Assembly (NCBI RefSeq): GCF_011378905.1
Contig: NZ_WTPY01000004.1
Location: 230,267 to 294,266 of the forward strand
DNA: 64,000 nt
Source: Paraglaciecola sp. 20A4
Lineage (GTDB): Bacteria; Pseudomonadota; Gammaproteobacteria; Enterobacterales; Alteromonadaceae
Reading direction: 5' to 3'
In this document: in pieces, positions 17,966 to 27,775 of the stretch
How the letters are laid out: the number at the start of each line of letters is the position of its first letter
Numbering within the stretch: position 1 is the first letter of the stretch
Position numbers and translations under genes: made by a program
Notes under the pieces: model-generated
What the model was told of the DNA's origin: nothing
What the model saw: only the letters and a program-made list of their open reading frames with translations
Database searches by the model: none

Positions 17966-19156
17966 ATGATGGCCTTACGTGCAAACACCTTCATTTATTT
18001 AATATCGTTTTTAACCTTTGCCCTATGCAGTAGCCAAGCTTCGGCTGTTTGGTATCAAGGTAATGCCCAACTGGCCGTTGATGGAGCTGATTTAAATGCG
18101 ATTCGGGTAGTTGCGATTAAAAATGCTATCGCCGATGCTTCATTTCAACATGGGATAATGATCACGGCCAAAGATATTTCCTTAGATGGCTTGCTGCAAA
18201 GCAGTAAAACCGAACTACGCAGTGAAGGTAAGATAAGACGGGTAGAAATTCTCAGTGAAGAAGTGATCGATGATGTGCTGCACGTCTATGTCAAAGTAGA
18301 TATTGAGCCTCTGTTCGATTGTAATCATGACAATTACATGCGAGCACTACTGGTAACACAATTACCGGTGTTGAAACCAACACAAGCCAGTTATGGCGCC
18401 ATATTCGATTTAGGTCCACAGGTTAGCCGGCGAGTCGAGCAACAGCTACTATCAGATGAACTTGTGGCTAAAGTACAGTTAATCAATCAGGTTTTTATGC
18501 CAAAAAGTGTGCTGCAAGAACCCACCTTTGGATATATTTCGGACACCGCTCGTTACCTTGCCAATGAGTACCACAGCCAGTTTGTACTCTTTGGTTATAT
18601 TAGAGATATCAGCCTCTTTGAACAAACAACTAAAGGACTGATAAATGACGATGTCGCCCTTAGGCGTAACTTTACCTTTCAGTTATATTTATTCGATGCA
18701 TTTAATAACAAAATGCTACTTAATCACAGTTATCATGGCGAAGCAGATTGGGACTTTAAAGCAACCTATCCCGTTGACACCTACAATAGCCTATTTTGGC
18801 GCAGTGATTATGGCCGAGTTGTATTAAACACAGTAAACAGTGCAGTCATTGATATCAGCAATACGCTTACTTGCCAAAAAACACTCGGCCAGATTATTCA
18901 TAAAAACACACAACATGTAGTGATTAATATTGGTAGTGAAATGGGCGTAGCCGAGGGCGATAGATTCCAGTTAATAAAGAGTGAATCAGTGCCCGCGCAA
19001 AATGGTGACATGTTTAATATGTTAACCAGTGAAACAAAGCATGTATTGACGGTCATTAGTGTGGATGCGCAAACCGCTATTCTAACAAGCGATAATGCAA
19101 GTCTATTCGATAACAGCCATCTTTTTGATCTTGTCAGTCCCCTAGCCGGTTATTAA
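17966..19156 (+). CDS. flgT: FlgT-like flagellar H-ring protein
   Basis: FlgT of Vibrio forms the H-ring around the LP-ring of the sodium-driven flagellum. This 396-residue protein has a signal peptide ending SQASA, then the FlgT N-terminal domain start VWYQGNAQLAVDG, AIRVVAIKNAIADAS, a middle TolB-like domain (LVAKVQLINQVF, YHSQFVLFGYIRDISLF) and a C-terminal SH3-like domain (VVINIGSEMGVAEGDRFQLI). Its start lies directly after the FlgH-like stop with no gap, so the two form an operon. The paired ATG ATG gives two candidate starts. Periplasmic location follows from the signal. Confidence 0.85.
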   Translation: MMALRANTFIYLISFLTFALCSSQASAVWYQGNAQLAVDGADLNAIRVVAIKNAIADASFQHGIMITAKDISLDGLLQSSKTELRSEGKIRRVEILSEEVIDDVLHVYVKVDIEPLFDCNHDNYMRALLVTQLPVLKPTQASYGAIFDLGPQVSRRVEQQLLSDELVAKVQLINQVFMPKSVLQEPTFGYISDTARYLANEYHSQFVLFGYIRDISLFEQTTKGLINDDVALRRNFTFQLYLFDAFNNKMLLNHSYHGEADWDFKATYPVDTYNSLFWRSDYGRVVLNTVNSAVIDISNTLTCQKTLGQIIHKNTQHVVINIGSEMGVAEGDRFQLIKSESVPAQNGDMFNMLTSETKHVLTVISVDAQTAILTSDNASLFDNSHLFDLVSPLAGY

Positions 19157-19195
19157 CGCTGACCTCTACTCAAGAACTAAGGGCATATAAGAAGA

Positions 19196-19232
19196 CGCCT
19201 ATATAACATTAATTACTTAATGTTAAGAGGCG
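19196..19232. terminator. Hairpin between flgT and the convergent CWC gene
   Basis: CGCCT and AGGCG flank a second stem AACATTAA / TTAATGTT with a TTAC loop. It lies between two convergent genes and could serve both, although the T run is poor. Confidence 0.5.
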
Positions 19233-19283
19233 AAATACGGGTGAATGACTATGTACCGTCTAGGGTTAAGTTGTTAAATAGTG

Positions 19284-19616
19284 TTAGCAAGCCGCGCCAC
19301 CATATTGGGCACTAAAACCTGCAGGATCGCGGATAAAATAGGCGGCGCAGTCTGCACAAATACATTGTTGACCTTTATTGGCCTGTGGGACTAAGTCAAT
19401 CAATCCTTGGGGTATCTTTTGCACAAAACACCAACAGTTTGCCTTTGACTTAGCCTGATAAACTGTCGCGTTATTAAACGTATCTGGCGTAGTTGACCCA
19501 GAAGTAACAACAGGAGCCGAACTAATTGATTCTACAGCCGAACATTGGTTATCTTGCTTACAAAATGGACAACACAGTGGCGCATCATTCTGAGGTATAT
19601 TCATAAAAACGGTCAT
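19284..19616 (-). CDS. Cysteine-rich CWC domain protein
   Basis: A 110-residue soluble protein with nine cysteines: CCPFCKQDNQC near the N-terminus, NCWCFVQKIPQ in the middle, and CICADCAAYF toward the C-terminus. This pattern fits the cysteine-rich CWC family, small presumed zinc-binding proteins of unknown function. A Ser/Thr-rich insert (about 30-50) separates the first and second cysteine groups. Transcribed convergently to flgT and divergently from the PEP-CTERM gene. Confidence 0.75.
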   Translation of the reverse strand: MTVFMNIPQNDAPLCCPFCKQDNQCSAVESISSAPVVTSGSTTPDTFNNATVYQAKSKANCWCFVQKIPQGLIDLVPQANKGQQCICADCAAYFIRDPAGFSAQYGGAAC

Positions 19617-19894
19617 TATCTCAAGTTACGTGTCGACGGCACAAAACCTAATTATAGCAAATTTAACAACCTAACTTTATTATTCAGTCTCGGACTATCA
19701 GTTGGTTGCCCATTTAACACGAACCTTCTATCGGTCGAATGACTAAACCATCAATGACCAGATCAAAAAACGATAGTTATTTTTTGCCAATCAAGTTAAA
19801 TCACAACGATATCCGCCCTTCTAAAGTGTCCATTTTTTATACAACCTCAACTCGGTAAATTTTTTATCTTACTGAAATATATAACTATTTTTTT

Positions 19895-19910
19895 TGGCCT
19901 GACTTATGCT
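19895..19910 (+). promoter_or_regulatory. Sigma-54-like -24/-12 promoter of PEP-CTERM gene 1
   Basis: TGGCCTGACTTATGCT has the invariant GG-N10-GC spacing. It would place a transcript start near 19921 and a leader of about 75 bases before the TTG start. The second PEP-CTERM-like gene has an equivalent site at 38655. About 45 bases upstream lies TCGGTAAATTTT (19852-19863), also shared with the second gene. The rest of the 378-base gap shows nothing else I can name. Confidence 0.6.
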
Positions 19911-19994
19911 TTCCTCCTGTTGCAGTAGAATAAGCTCTATTAAGCGCACCTCGTTTTGATGTCTTGGTGAATAAAAAGTAATAAGGAGATTTAC

Positions 19995-21017
19995 TTGAAT
20001 ATTTATAATTCCAAACTCACACTCTGTGCAATAGCCACATTAAGCGCAATATCGTTTACAAGCACAGCCGCTTTAACACCTTCATATTCTTTTAACGGCA
20101 ATGGTAATTGGTCGCTAGACGGATGTGGAAGCAACAGTACACCGACTTGTTCAATTGATGCGGTTGTACCTACGGGCTCAACAATTGAAGCTGCTTTTTT
20201 ATACTCAACCGGTACCCCGAATTCAGCGATACCAACAGTCAATTTCGATGGAACAACCTTTAGCGGCGCAGATTGGACATCGCTAGGAGCTAACAATGCA
20301 TTTTTGGAGGCCTATAGAGTAGATGTCACTAGTTTAGTCTCCGCTGCTGTAGGTGGGGGGAGTGCAGCTCCTTTTAGCTTTGATATTTTAAGCGAAAACC
20401 CCACAAATAGTATCGATGGTGAAGCACTTGCTATTGTGTATAGTAATCCCGCTGAAACATTGCGCTCAATCGCATTTTTAGACGGGTTTAGTCAAACAAC
20501 GGGTGACAGTGCATTCATCTCCCTAGCAGATCCATTAACGGCAGCAGATCTCGCTACGCCGGGATTTGAAGCCACGCTTTCACTTGGCATTGGCTACGGT
20601 TTTCAATCGACGAATAATACACAAAGTTCAATTGTAAATATAAATGGAAACTCATTGACTACGTGTGCGGGCGGACAGAATGATGGTTTCGCGTCAAACG
20701 GTGGTCTCATTACCATTGGTGGTATTGGCGATGACAGGGCAAACAACCATGATTGTAGTTTATCAAATGGCGATGATGAGCTGTATTCGTTAGAGCCGTT
20801 TTTAAATGTCGGGGACTCATTGGTCACTATCGATACACAAAATCCCTCCGACAATGACAATATCTTCTTCGCAGGCTTGTCCATAACAGCAGAAGCCTCT
20901 ATCGACAATAAACCTGTAGACCCGAACCCTGTGCCTGAACCAGGTACCCTTGCAATATTTGGAATAGCCTTACTTAGCATGGGTCGCAAAGCTAGAGGAA
21001 TGCTATTAAGCAAGTAA
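19995..21017 (+). CDS. PEP-CTERM sorting-domain protein
   Basis: Exported protein of 340 residues. A signal peptide ends near TSTAALTPSYSF; the body is Ser/Thr/Asn-rich with beta-strand character and four cysteines (two N-terminal, two near TTCAGGQND and NHDCSLS). The C-terminus is a sorting signal: PVPEPGTLAIFGIALLSMG followed by a basic RKARG. Exosortase cleaves such tails; no exosortase gene is in the window. The TTG start is supported by AAGGAG at 19983-19988, 6 bases upstream. A terminator separates it from the TPR gene. Such proteins act in extracellular matrix or floc formation in other bacteria; the role here is inferred. Confidence 0.88.
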   Translation: MNIYNSKLTLCAIATLSAISFTSTAALTPSYSFNGNGNWSLDGCGSNSTPTCSIDAVVPTGSTIEAAFLYSTGTPNSAIPTVNFDGTTFSGADWTSLGANNAFLEAYRVDVTSLVSAAVGGGSAAPFSFDILSENPTNSIDGEALAIVYSNPAETLRSIAFLDGFSQTTGDSAFISLADPLTAADLATPGFEATLSLGIGYGFQSTNNTQSSIVNINGNSLTTCAGGQNDGFASNGGLITIGGIGDDRANNHDCSLSNGDDELYSLEPFLNVGDSLVTIDTQNPSDNDNIFFAGLSITAEASIDNKPVDPNPVPEPGTLAIFGIALLSMGRKARGMLLSK

Positions 21018-21044
21018 GCCTAGCTAGTCATCGCATAAAATAAC

Positions 21045-21076
21045 AAAAAGCCTGTAAATTGTTTATAGGCTTTTTT
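21045..21076 (+). terminator. Rho-independent terminator after PEP-CTERM gene 1
   Basis: AAAAAGCCT and AGGCTTTTTT with a GTAAA/TTTAT extension around TTG. Read-through could still reach the TPR gene 19 bases further on. Confidence 0.88.
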
Positions 21077-21094
21077 AATTCAGAGATAGACGTT

Positions 21095-22264
21095 ATGAAA
21101 ATATACCTATTTATGTTGGCGTCAATAGCCATGGCCTTATACTCAGTTCCAGCTCTCACTGCCCCCATTACATCTAAGCCCCTCGATGGTGACAAACTAT
21201 TACTTAGTCGCGCAATAGAAAAATGGAATAAGGGCGATATTGCGTCGTCTAAACAGCAATATCTAAAATTGCTAGAACGGGATCCAAAAAATATTAATGC
21301 ACTGATCGGCCTAGCCCAAATTGAAGACAACCTCGGTAATTCAAAATCAGCCGAGGCTTATTTTCTTACAGCATTTAAACATACAATCAATAGCGCAGAG
21401 CTCTACACTGCCCATGGGCGCTATTTACTAAAGCAGAATCGCATTGATGAAGCGGTCAACGATTTCAAAAAGGCACTAAGCATCAATCCTGCTTTGCCCG
21501 AAGCGAATGTTGAACTAGCTGTCATCAAGTTGTCTAGGTTTGGGGATGCCGCGGCCGCGATTACGTTATATAAAAAAGCGCTCGAAACGAAACCACAGGA
21601 AATTTCGTACTTATACGGATTAAGTTTAGCTTTGGAACGAGCTGGCAACATAACGCAAGCACTTGAGCCTTTGAACATAATAATTAATGCTTCGCCGGCG
21701 TTGGTATTACCTTACAAACTTAAGGGTAATTATCATCGGCAACTACAACAGTATACTGAATCGATTACCAACTTTACGCTTGCTCTTCAAAAGAACTTAA
21801 ATCCTTTAGCAATGGATTATGTAATTTTGGCGGATGTGTATGCTGAATCAGGTAATTCAGAAAAAGCAATAAGTACGTATCGACAAGCTATAGAACAATA
21901 TGGTGAAAATGAGGTGATCCAAACCAAACTTGCGTATGTTTATCACATGGCTGGTGACTACGAACAAGCCGAAGTTTTATATCGAAAAGCCATCAGTATT
22001 AACCCAAGGTATTCTGAACCATACAATAATATGGTTTACATCGAGTTGAGGCACAAAAAAAAACCCTTTGAAGCATTAAAATTTGCCAAAGAGGCCGTTG
22101 AATACTCGCCAGAGAATAGTAATTACTTGGATACGCTCGCCACTGTTTATGTGCACTTAAAAAAGTATAAACAAGCAAAAAACATTGTTACCAAAGCGCT
22201 AGAGCTATCCCCTGACAGCGAAGAATTAAAAGAAACCCTAAGAAGAATAGAGCAGTTACAATAG
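21095..22264 (+). CDS. Exported TPR repeat protein
   Basis: 389 residues from the ATG at 21095 (MKIYLFMLASIAMALYSVPA), which starts a clear signal peptide ending near ALTAP. A longer frame from 21059 starts inside the preceding terminator and is rejected. The rest is about ten tetratricopeptide repeats (e.g. INALIGLAQIEDNLGNSKSA, AEANVELAVIKLSRFGDAAA-type units, EVIQTKLAYVYHMAGDYEQA). It follows a PEP-CTERM gene; TPR partners (PrsT type) are known beside PEP-CTERM genes in floc-forming bacteria, but this one has no lipobox and is shorter. A periplasmic scaffold role is inferred. Confidence 0.82.
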   Translation: MKIYLFMLASIAMALYSVPALTAPITSKPLDGDKLLLSRAIEKWNKGDIASSKQQYLKLLERDPKNINALIGLAQIEDNLGNSKSAEAYFLTAFKHTINSAELYTAHGRYLLKQNRIDEAVNDFKKALSINPALPEANVELAVIKLSRFGDAAAAITLYKKALETKPQEISYLYGLSLALERAGNITQALEPLNIIINASPALVLPYKLKGNYHRQLQQYTESITNFTLALQKNLNPLAMDYVILADVYAESGNSEKAISTYRQAIEQYGENEVIQTKLAYVYHMAGDYEQAEVLYRKAISINPRYSEPYNNMVYIELRHKKKPFEALKFAKEAVEYSPENSNYLDTLATVYVHLKKYKQAKNIVTKALELSPDSEELKETLRRIEQLQ

Positions 22265-22750
22265 CAGTGCTCCACGCGCCAAACTTTGCCGATGCTCCTA
22301 TAATATTCGAATAAATAGTGTTCATACAATACGGTTCAATACTTTATGTTTTTTGTCGATGCACATTTTAATTGCTGTATAAGAAAACCGCGAAAAAGTT
22401 GCCGATAAACACACAAGTGGGGGCATATTCGAAATATTACGTCTTAGATTTAACGTGTTAGTAACGTTAAATCTGGCAGTTATTATGTACTCCATAGAGC
22501 AAGATGATATTCATTTTACTTAATTAACTCGATAACAAATAATCAACGCCTACCCTTATCCCGCCTCCGTTTATCGATAACAACATAGTAGAGCCATTCA
22601 TTGCCTTTTACTTTTTGTGCTACTTTAAATATGAAATCGAAATAACACAGAATATATTTTCGCATTAAATGTCTTGATATTGATGTTTAAGCCGATACCT
22701 TATTTTAGCGGCAAAACATTACGATATATTTACTATTACCGGGATACTCA
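22265..22750. other. Intergenic region with hairpin and partial FliA-like box
   Basis: An inverted repeat AGATTTAACGT / ACGTTAAATCT (22446-22474, 7-base loop) has no T run and could be an operator or attenuator. GCCGATAC at 22691-22698 resembles the -10 of a FliA promoter, fitting a chemoreceptor gene, but no TAAA lies at the right distance. Otherwise AT-rich with nothing recognised. Confidence 0.35.
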
Positions 22751-24364
22751 ATGTCAATTAAGCAAAAATTGTTGTTTTTAATCTTCGCTGTAGCCTCAAT
22801 TCTATTGACTCAGAGCGGCGCTCTTACTTACTTGACCCTAACAGTCTCTAGTAATGTGGAAAAGATATCTGGTCGCATTACGCCAGCAACAGAAGAAGCT
22901 TATAAATTTCAGTTTAATGTGGTTCAAATTCAGCAGTGGCTAACTGACATTAGTGCAACTAGGGGCCTAGATGGTTTAGACGACGGTTTCGAAGTAGCCG
23001 AAAGTCATTACCAACTGGCTATCCGAAATCTCGATAGCCTTGCTGCGTTAAATGCCATTACACCAAATATGTTAGTGTCGACCAAAAAAGACCTTGCTGA
23101 TTATTATCAAATTGGTCAAACCATGGCGCAATCGTATGTTGCACAGGGTCCCATTGGCGGCAATTTAATAATGGAAAAATTTGATTCCGCTGCAAGTAAT
23201 ATTGCCCAGCGAGTCGAAAATATTTTAGTGCAAAACACCGAAGCTTTAAAACAAGGTGCGATCGACAATTCCGCGTCTCTTAGCAATATGAAATCAGTGG
23301 TCTTTATGGCCAGTTTTTTAAACTTATGTTTGCTGGGAATTATCATTTACGTTATTAAGAGTGCAGTTTTAAAGCCTCTTGCAAATGTGACTGAAATGCT
23401 TAATGGCCTAGCGACAGGTAAGATTGATTTAAATCGCAAGCTAGTGTCAAAACATAACGATGAATTTAGCGAAATACTCACTTCAATTAATGCGTTTGTT
23501 AGTAAAATTGCAGATATTGCGCATCGCTTAACCAATACCTCCAGTAGTCTTAAAACAATATCAGGAAATTTAATTACTGACGCTAAAATTTCGATTGATA
23601 ACTCTACCGTTCAGGAAGACGAAACCAATACTATCAGCGTTGCCTTAGACCAGTTATTTAGTGCTGTTTCGCACATAAACGACAATACTGAAAGCGCAAA
23701 AAATCAGTTAGAGTCGTCATCTAAGCAGCTACAAAACGGGTTCGTTCAGCTAAAGCAATCTGTAAACGAAGTTGAAAGCCTTAACCAAACCATATCCTCA
23801 GCATCTCAATCTATTGGCAGCCTGCAAGAGCGCACGAATGAAATAGAAAAGGTATTAAGTGTTATTAGCTCTATTGCAGATCAAACTAACTTACTGGCTT
23901 TGAATGCGGCTATTGAAGCTGCGCGAGCTGGAGAGCATGGGCGTGGTTTTGCGGTTGTGGCTGATGAAGTTCGCGCACTTGCCTCACGCACTCAATCTTC
24001 CACCACTGAAATTACCGATATCATTGCATTACTTCAAGGTGTCGTTAAAGAGGCTATTGAGCATATGATAAAGTGCGAATCTACCTCGACTACTGCGGTT
24101 CAAAACGTAATGGGAGTTTTGAATAATATTCAAGATGCGGCTGTGTCAGCACATGATATAAGCGAACGCACGGTTAATATATCTACTGCGATTTTGCAGC
24201 AAAAAAACGTGATTCAGCAACAGGTGAAAAGTACTCACAGTATTCAGGAAAAAGCAGCGGGTACAACCGCATCTGTGCGCAACGTACAGGTGTCCGGCGA
24301 CGAAGTTCTCCGTTTATCCGATGAACTCGTCGACCTAAGCAGCGCACTCATCCAAGGAAAGTAA
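22751..24364 (+). CDS. Methyl-accepting chemotaxis protein
   Basis: 537-residue inner-membrane chemoreceptor. TM1 is at about 7-30, a helical periplasmic sensor of about 150 residues follows ([20 protein letters not shown]), TM2 at about 183-203, HAMP to about 260, then the signalling domain with the highly conserved hairpin tip [20 protein letters not shown] (about 377-396) and [17 protein letters not shown]. The sensor is unlike the other two receptors in this window. The C-terminus has no CheR-tethering pentapeptide. Ligand unknown. Confidence 0.93.
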   Translation: MSIKQKLLFLIFAVASILLTQSGALTYLTLTVSSNVEKISGRITPATEEAYKFQFNVVQIQQWLTDISATRGLDGLDDGFEVAESHYQLAIRNLDSLAALNAITPNMLVSTKKDLADYYQIGQTMAQSYVAQGPIGGNLIMEKFDSAASNIAQRVENILVQNTEALKQGAIDNSASLSNMKSVVFMASFLNLCLLGIIIYVIKSAVLKPLANVTEMLNGLATGKIDLNRKLVSKHNDEFSEILTSINAFVSKIADIAHRLTNTSSSLKTISGNLITDAKISIDNSTVQEDETNTISVALDQLFSAVSHINDNTESAKNQLESSSKQLQNGFVQLKQSVNEVESLNQTISSASQSIGSLQERTNEIEKVLSVISSIADQTNLLALNAAIEAARAGEHGRGFAVVADEVRALASRTQSSTTEITDIIALLQGVVKEAIEHMIKCESTSTTAVQNVMGVLNNIQDAAVSAHDISERTVNISTAILQQKNVIQQQVKSTHSIQEKAAGTTASVRNVQVSGDEVLRLSDELVDLSSALIQGK

Positions 24365-24471
24365 TACAGCGAGACGAGACATCTTAGAGCTGGCAATCAG
24401 TAAAAAAACATTCAACAGCCACTAAAACGATACTTTAGGTTAATGGTACAACCAATAATAAAAACTACAAT

Positions 24472-25197
24472 ATGGGTACTGTTTTTTACCGTTTAACCAC
24501 GGACGTCAATTTGAGTTCAATCTACCGACTATTTATCGCCTTAATGTCAACACCACTAGCATTTATTAGCTTAGCTGCAGAATTAGATATCGGTTATGAC
24601 AGCAAATATGTATCTGAAGGGAGAAATAACTTACCTGAAGGTGGTATTATTTGGGTTAATTTCAGCCATCCTGTAACGGATGCGATTAGTCTAAGTACAG
24701 CCTACGGAAAAGGTCAAAGCAACAAGTATGATGAACTCAACGTTGGAGTAGAGTACAGCCATCAATGGAATAATTTTGCTCTATTTGCTAATTACACTCG
24801 TTTGGAATTTTTTAAAGATAACAGCTTTGACAATGAATTAGGGGCTGGCGCTGCGTGGTCAGGTAATGATTGGGTAACGCCAAATATAAATGTTGTCTAT
24901 AGCACCCAAGCCGACGGTTCATTTGTAGAGTTAGGGCTAGAACAAGAATACCAAATCAACCCGTATTTCAGTATCACACCTTACGCTAGAGTGACCTTCG
25001 ATTTCGGCTATGCCAGTAAAGAATACAACGGCCATAATCATACATATTTTGGCGCAATTGCGAGCCATATGCTAAACGATATCTTTTCGGTAAGTGCAAC
25101 CCTTGAACATAATATTGGTGGTAGTGATTTAAAAAGTGCAGAAGGTGAAAATAACGATCACAGCTGGGCCGGCTTGCATATTAGTGCACTATTTTAA
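24472..25197 (+). CDS. Small outer-membrane beta-barrel protein, putative
   Basis: 241 residues. Alternating aromatic/hydrophobic strands (ISLSTAYGKGQSN, FALFANYTRLEFF, INVVYSTQADGSFVELGLE, ISVSATLEHNIG-like segments) and a C-terminal GLHISALF ending in Phe, the usual signature of an outer-membrane barrel. The N-terminal signal (hydrophobic FIALMSTPLAFISLAAEL) suggests the true start may be the in-frame ATG at 24544, or the listed one with a long n-region. No specific family recognised; the beginning LDIGYDSKYVSEGRNN is reminiscent of TorF-type putative porins. Confidence 0.68.
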   Translation: MGTVFYRLTTDVNLSSIYRLFIALMSTPLAFISLAAELDIGYDSKYVSEGRNNLPEGGIIWVNFSHPVTDAISLSTAYGKGQSNKYDELNVGVEYSHQWNNFALFANYTRLEFFKDNSFDNELGAGAAWSGNDWVTPNINVVYSTQADGSFVELGLEQEYQINPYFSITPYARVTFDFGYASKEYNGHNHTYFGAIASHMLNDIFSVSATLEHNIGGSDLKSAEGENNDHSWAGLHISALF

Positions 25198-25225
25198 TAA
25201 TCGATACCAAGTACTATGTAGCGTG

Positions 25226-25255
25226 AAAGATGCTCAACAAATATTGAATATCGTT
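25226..25255. repeat. 30-bp intergenic repeat, copy A
   Basis: AAAGATGCTCAACAAATATT and the next ten bases match 27895-27924 at 26 of 30 positions. Both copies lie shortly after a gene end on the plus strand. Confidence 0.55.
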
Positions 25256-25378
25256 GTTAGCCATTCAAAAAATAAATGCAAAACTTGAATAGGTACAGAA
25301 TCGATAAGCTGAATATATGCTTATCGTTTTTTCGCCGGCAATAGACGCAACAATGAAAACATATAACAAACTGACCGA

Positions 25379-25413
25379 CGAACACCGAACACCGAACACC
25401 GAACACCGAACAT
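25379..25413. repeat. Heptanucleotide tandem repeat (CGAACAC)
   Basis: Four perfect CGAACAC units and a fifth with one change, in the gap 40 bases upstream of a chemoreceptor gene. Unit length of seven suits slipped-strand variation of promoter spacing. Confidence 0.85.
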
Positions 25414-25452
25414 CGATGCTAAATTTATGCATTAAATTAAAATGGAAGCATA

Positions 25453-27483
25453 ATGAATATTTTAAATAAGATGAAAGTAAGTTACAAAATTTCAATAGGC
25501 TATGGTGTGATACTGATATTAATGTTGGTCACATCCCTTGTTGTTTCAATAAGCATATCATCCATAATAGATGCTTCTCGTTGGGTCAACCACACCTACG
25601 AGGTTATACGTAAGGCTGAATCGGTCCAGGCTGTTATGGTTGATATGGAAACAGGGCAAAGAGGGTTTCTCATCGCAGGAGAAGATGAATATCTGGACCC
25701 TTACAACGCAGGAAGGGCTGTATTTGAAGAATTGATAATCGAAGGGCAACAGCTCACAAGTGATAACTTACCTCAGGTTGAACGTTGGAAAGAAATAGAC
25801 AGTTTAGAGTCACAGTGGGCTAAAGAAGTAGCGAGGCCCGAAATAGAGGCAAGACGCCAAGTTACCTTAGGAGCAAAGGCCCAAGCTAATTTTAAAAACA
25901 TTTCAAAAAGACTTATTGGAAAAAATATTTTTGATGGTATTCGTGCCATGCTAGCTGACCTAGACAACCAATTTAGACAAACAAATAACACCAAAGGTAT
26001 TCAGCTTGTAACCCTCATTACTTTGGATTTAGTCTATATGGAAACGGGGCAACGAGGTTTTCTATTATCAGGCCAAGATACCTCCTTAGAACCCTATATT
26101 GGTGGCCAACAAAGCTTAAAAGTACATTTAGATCAAGCGCGAAATATTTTACAAGGTGGGACTGTAAGCGTTAGCAATATAAATGAGATTGAAAAGAAAA
26201 TTGATGATTGGATTAATTTGGCCGCCCAACCTGAAATTAACGCACGTAGAGAAATGAATAATTATCCTTTAACCATTGATGATGTCACTAATATGATGAG
26301 GAATGGTAAGGGTAAATTACTGATGGATAAAATACGTAGTGTATTAAAAGATATAGTCAATGCTGAAGAGCTGTTGATAATAACGCGTGGAGATGAGCAA
26401 CATGCCACTTCTTTCTTTGCTAAATCATTCAGTATATTGGGCACTGGAATCGCGGTAGTAATAAGCGGCTTTATTGCTTTTTTTGTTATACGAAGCATTA
26501 CGTTGCCAATTAAAGCAACTAACAAAGTTTTGCGGAATATCGCACAAGGGGATTTAACCCAACGTGTTAATGTGACGACAAAAGATGAAATTGGCGAATT
26601 AGGGGGTTACTGCAACGACTTTATTGCTCAACTGCATAATATTATCTCAGAAGTCGTAAATTCCTCTAATCAACTTGCAACAGCCGCGGAAGAAATGACT
26701 GTCGTTAGTAGCCAATCAACTAAAGGCTTACTTGCACAAAGCAGTGAAACCACTCAAGTAGCCACTGCTGTTGACGAAATGTCTTCTGCCGTAGCAGAAG
26801 TCGCCCGCAATACCGAAAACTCCAGCGCCGCGGCATCAAATGCAAATGATGAAGTCGCTGCAGGCAATAAAATGGTAAATGATACGCTTATTTCAATCAA
26901 AACTTTAACCACTGATGTGGGCAACTCTGCCGATGTATTAGATAAACTGAAAGTACATAGTGAGAACATAGGGTCGGTGCTAGATGTGATTAAAAATATC
27001 GCTGACCAAACTAACTTACTCGCTCTTAATGCCGCCATTGAAGCGGCAAGAGCTGGCGAGCAAGGTAGAGGTTTTGCTGTTGTAGCAGATGAAGTAAGAA
27101 CCTTGGCAAAACGAACTCAAGACTCAACCTCTGAAATTGAACAAATTATTACTCAGTTACAGTCGGGTGCAGAAGAAGCCGTAATGGTTATGGAATCAAG
27201 TCGTTCCAACGCAAGCACAACATTACAACAAGCAGAGCAAACAGGAGAATTTTTTGCTTCGATATCTTCAACCATTAATACTATATTGGATATGAGTACT
27301 CAAATTTCTACCTCTGCTCAGGAACAGACTCACGTTACCGAAGAAGTGAGCCGCAGTATTAACAACATCAAAACAATTACCGAAGAAAGCTCTGCTGGTG
27401 CAGTACAAACCACCCAAACTAGTGAAAAGGTCGCCACTTTAGGCGCTAACTTGCAAACCCTTGTAAGCCATTTCAAGGTTTAA
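25453..27483 (+). CDS. Methyl-accepting chemotaxis protein with duplicated CHASE3-like sensor
   Basis: 676-residue chemoreceptor. TM1 about 15-37, then two CHASE3-like modules each bearing METGQRGFL (65-73 and 196-204) followed by a similar D/E-x-x-L-x-P-Y segment; TM2 about 322-348, HAMP, and a full signalling domain with [20 protein letters not shown] and [19 protein letters not shown]. The doubled METGQRGFL unit is characteristic of the extended CHASE3 form. The stop codon TAA is immediately followed by the left end of a MITE-like element. Ligand unknown. Confidence 0.93.
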   Translation: MNILNKMKVSYKISIGYGVILILMLVTSLVVSISISSIIDASRWVNHTYEVIRKAESVQAVMVDMETGQRGFLIAGEDEYLDPYNAGRAVFEELIIEGQQLTSDNLPQVERWKEIDSLESQWAKEVARPEIEARRQVTLGAKAQANFKNISKRLIGKNIFDGIRAMLADLDNQFRQTNNTKGIQLVTLITLDLVYMETGQRGFLLSGQDTSLEPYIGGQQSLKVHLDQARNILQGGTVSVSNINEIEKKIDDWINLAAQPEINARREMNNYPLTIDDVTNMMRNGKGKLLMDKIRSVLKDIVNAEELLIITRGDEQHATSFFAKSFSILGTGIAVVISGFIAFFVIRSITLPIKATNKVLRNIAQGDLTQRVNVTTKDEIGELGGYCNDFIAQLHNIISEVVNSSNQLATAAEEMTVVSSQSTKGLLAQSSETTQVATAVDEMSSAVAEVARNTENSSAAASNANDEVAAGNKMVNDTLISIKTLTTDVGNSADVLDKLKVHSENIGSVLDVIKNIADQTNLLALNAAIEAARAGEQGRGFAVVADEVRTLAKRTQDSTSEIEQIITQLQSGAEEAVMVMESSRSNASTTLQQAEQTGEFFASISSTINTILDMSTQISTSAQEQTHVTEEVSRSINNIKTITEESSAGAVQTTQTSEKVATLGANLQTLVSHFKV

Positions 27484-27775
27484 TACCAATTCCAATAAAC
27501 AATTGCCCTCTGGGAATTCAACCAGCGGGTTTGAACAAGGCGTCGGTGCGCAGTAATGGTTGTTCCCTTTCAAATACCGAGAACGTAGTACAAATCCCGT
27601 TGGGGAATTCCCTTCGGGCAAATTTTAAAAGGACCGACTCTGTGTTTCTCTAACTTGAAAGAGCACCATGTAATTTTTAATAAATGGCTATCATTCAAAC
27701 GCCTTGATTAAGTCCTTTTACATTTTCGCTGAGTGGTGCACTTATTATCTGAATTCGGGTTTACTGGAGTTGGTA
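27484..27775. mobile_element. MITE-like non-coding element flanked by TAA
   Basis: Terminal inverted repeats TACCAATTCCAATAAA (27484-27499) and the complement of TTTACTGGAGTTGGTA (27760-27775) match at 14 of 16 bases, and TAA directly flanks both ends, as a 3-base target duplication would. Inside, a 31-base imperfect inverted repeat (27503-27533 with 27591-27621, about 22 matches) and a nested GAACAA/TTGTTC pair suggest strong secondary structure. It encodes no credible protein. The left TAA is also the stop codon of the chemoreceptor gene. Confidence 0.6.

Noticed and set aside
20603..21013. Long minus-strand frame inside PEP-CTERM gene 1
   Set aside because: Antisense shadow of a low-complexity Ser/Asn coding region; the plus frame has signal peptide, sorting tail, ribosome site and terminator.
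22691..22698. FliA-type promoter for the first chemoreceptor
   Set aside because: GCCGATAC fits the -10, but no TAAA is found at the proper distance upstream, so it is not called as a promoter.
25379..25413. Short regular repeats as a CRISPR array
   Set aside because: Units are 7 bases with no spacers, and no cas gene is near. The 19-base array at 43881 also has no spacers.
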